The notes beneath the pieces were generated by a model. That model was not told where the DNA came from, did no database searches, and saw nothing but the letters and a program-made list of their open reading frames with translations. Positions 5,600-5,901 of a stretch of DNA of 5,901 nucleotides are shown piece by piece. Every line of letters begins with the position of its first letter. Within the stretch, counting starts at the first letter, position 1. Both the position numbers and the translations under genes were made by a program. The stretch comes from Puniceicoccales bacterium (GTDB lineage Bacteria > Verrucomicrobiota > Verrucomicrobiia > Opitutales > LL51), in the NCBI GenBank assembly GCA_031259665.1, contig JAIRLD010000004.1, positions 1 to 5,901 of the forward strand, in the 5' to 3' direction.

Positions 5600-5749
5600 A
5601 TTTCGTAACGAAATTCCTTTATGCGCGCTGCCAGTGGCGGCCTCCGTCTTGCCGACTTTGTCGACTGGATCGGCAAGGTCCGGACCGACAGGCGTCTCAT
5701 TTTGGCGTATCGATTTCCTGGAGCCTCACCATCGTGGGGCAATTTTTTT
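5600..5749 (+). ncRNA. Candidate structured plus-strand RNA ending at a terminator
   Basis: This GC-rich island in otherwise AT-rich DNA carries CTTGCCGA at 5648-5655 pairing perfectly with TCGGCAAG at 5670-5677 (14-nt loop), then the self-complementary GGTCCGGACC at 5677-5686, then an intrinsic terminator at 5723-5749. A stem-rich body ending at a terminator, with no gene in frame, is the usual look of a bacterial small RNA. The 5' end is unknown, I found no convincing promoter, and no known RNA family is recognised. It could equally be a fragment of a degraded gene or mobile element, or the 3' UTR of the effector transcript. Confidence 0.25.
5723..5749 (+). terminator. Intrinsic (rho-independent) terminator, plus strand
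   Basis: GCCTCAC at 5723-5729 pairs with GTGGGGC at 5734-5740 (seven pairs, one of them U-G) around the loop CATC. AA and seven T follow. The T-tract is only on the plus-strand side, so it terminates rightward transcription. The nearest plus-strand gene ends 650 bp upstream, so it closes either a long 3' UTR or an unannotated transcript. Confidence 0.65.
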
Positions 5750-5812
5750 AGTCAAAAACGGAAAAAAACAGAAAAAAACAGGAAATTTTCAGATTTTTGG
5801 TTCGGATTTATA

Positions 5813-5832
5813 TTCTTTCTTCGATGAAAGAA
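5813..5832 (-). terminator. Weak hairpin downstream of the right-edge minus-strand gene
   Basis: TTCTTTC at 5813-5819 and GAAAGAA at 5826-5832 form a seven-pair stem with a six-base loop, 12 bases beyond the stop codon of the minus-strand gene. Position suits a terminator, but the stem has few G-C pairs and only TATAAATC follows it on the minus strand, so function is doubtful. Confidence 0.3.
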
Positions 5833-5833
5833 G

Positions 5834-5881
5834 CTCCTGAGTATTTATTCTTCTGGAGATTTATTCTCCTGAGCATTTAAC
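5834..5881. repeat. Three imperfect 16-bp tandem units across the end of the right-edge gene
   Basis: CTCCTGAGTATTTATT (5834-5849), CTTCTGGAGATTTATT (5850-5865) and CTCCTGAGCATTTAAC (5866-5881) are similar, and the first and third agree best. The period is not a multiple of three and the array straddles the stop codon of the minus-strand gene, so a duplication here could have set that protein's C-terminus. Confidence 0.45.
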
Positions 5882-5901
5882 TCATCGATTCTTTGCTGAA
5901 A
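5845..5901 (-). CDS. C-terminal end of a minus-strand gene, coiled-coil-like tail (partial)
   Basis: Reading leftwards from the right edge gives FQQRIDELNAQENKSPEE and then TAA at 5847-5845. The 18 residues are charged and helical with heptad-like spacing (I, L), as at the end of a coiled-coil or basic-acidic tail. The frame is open to the window edge. Too little is visible to name a family. The gene converges on the effector gene across the gene-poor region. Confidence 0.55.
   Translation of the reverse strand, partial: FQQRIDELNAQENKSPEE

Larger units (their letters stand above)
5070..5844. other. Gene-poor intergenic region with repeats and hairpins
   Basis: This is about 775 bp with no convincing coding sequence. 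The short open frames on either strand (for example minus 5107-5424, minus 5557-5742 and plus 5583-5840) have no good start and no ribosome binding site, and the last runs through a terminator. The start is very AT-rich, with an A/T dyad AATAAAAA/TTTTTATT near 5113-5130 that may weakly terminate the effector transcript. The rest holds four degenerate 21-bp direct repeats, an imperfect hairpin at 5376-5432, a short inverted repeat TTGCCT/AGGCAA (5524-5546), a GC-rich island at about 5600-5740 and an intrinsic terminator at 5723-5749. Two tandem copies of GAAAAAAACA lie at 5761-5780. Confidence 0.6.

Noticed and set aside
5600..5740. tRNA or known riboswitch in the GC-rich island
   Set aside because: No acceptor stem, T-loop GTTCGA-type motif or cloverleaf could be laid out, and no riboswitch core was recognised.
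5557..5742. Minus-strand 61-codon frame ending MDTNEALEKLPKNR; considered as a transposase relic
   Set aside because: The only early start is a TTG inside the terminator, no RBS is visible, and resemblance to IS4-type transposase tails is too slight to claim.
5583..5840. Plus-strand 85-codon frame
   Set aside because: It runs through the intrinsic terminator and poly-A/T stretches and has no RBS; the structured-RNA reading is more economical.
1..5901. CRISPR array, insertion sequence or phage attachment site
   Set aside because: No regularly spaced identical repeats with unique spacers, no transposase frame and no convincing terminal inverted repeats were seen.

Overview
The window looks like an accessory, host-interaction region of a Gram-negative bacterium that carries a type III secretion system (T3SS). 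This rests on a short acidic protein with the layout of a class I T3SS chaperone, placed directly upstream of a long proline-rich, repeat-bearing, effector-like reading frame, together with two Sec-type signal peptides. Base composition is moderately AT-rich, and the AAAGGAG ribosome binding site at 2401-2407 is canonical. No marker gene fixes the taxon. A chlamydia-like or verrucomicrobial host-associated lineage would fit, but that is a guess.

Layout. 1-172 is the probable 5' end of a minus-strand gene with a poly-alanine stretch. 173-410 is a divergent AT-rich intergenic region with a 15-bp palindrome at 281-295. 411-1133 and 1174-1899 are tandem paralogous genes for secreted proteins of 240 and 241 aa that I do not recognise; the mature parts are about 86% identical by hand count. 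1977-2402 is the putative chaperone. 2414-3037 encodes a proline-rich effector-like N-terminal part. 3069-5069 encodes a 666-aa, mostly helical, soluble protein. The 2414 and 3069 frames look like two pieces of one roughly 884-aa effector interrupted by a +1 phase change near 3012-3037. They may instead be two coupled genes.

5070-5844 holds no convincing gene. It contains four degenerate direct repeats of about 21 bp, a large imperfect hairpin, a GC-rich structured island at about 5600-5740, and a good plus-strand intrinsic terminator at 5723-5749. Together these make an unannotated plus-strand RNA possible. 5845-5901 is the C-terminal end of a minus-strand gene that enters from the right edge.

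How the genes may work together (inference): the chaperone would bind the N-terminal part of the downstream product in the cytoplasm, keep it secretion-competent and deliver it to the T3SS. The two Sec-exported paralogues upstream are on the same strand and might share a transcript, but their signal peptides point to a different export route. No T3SS structural gene is present in the window.
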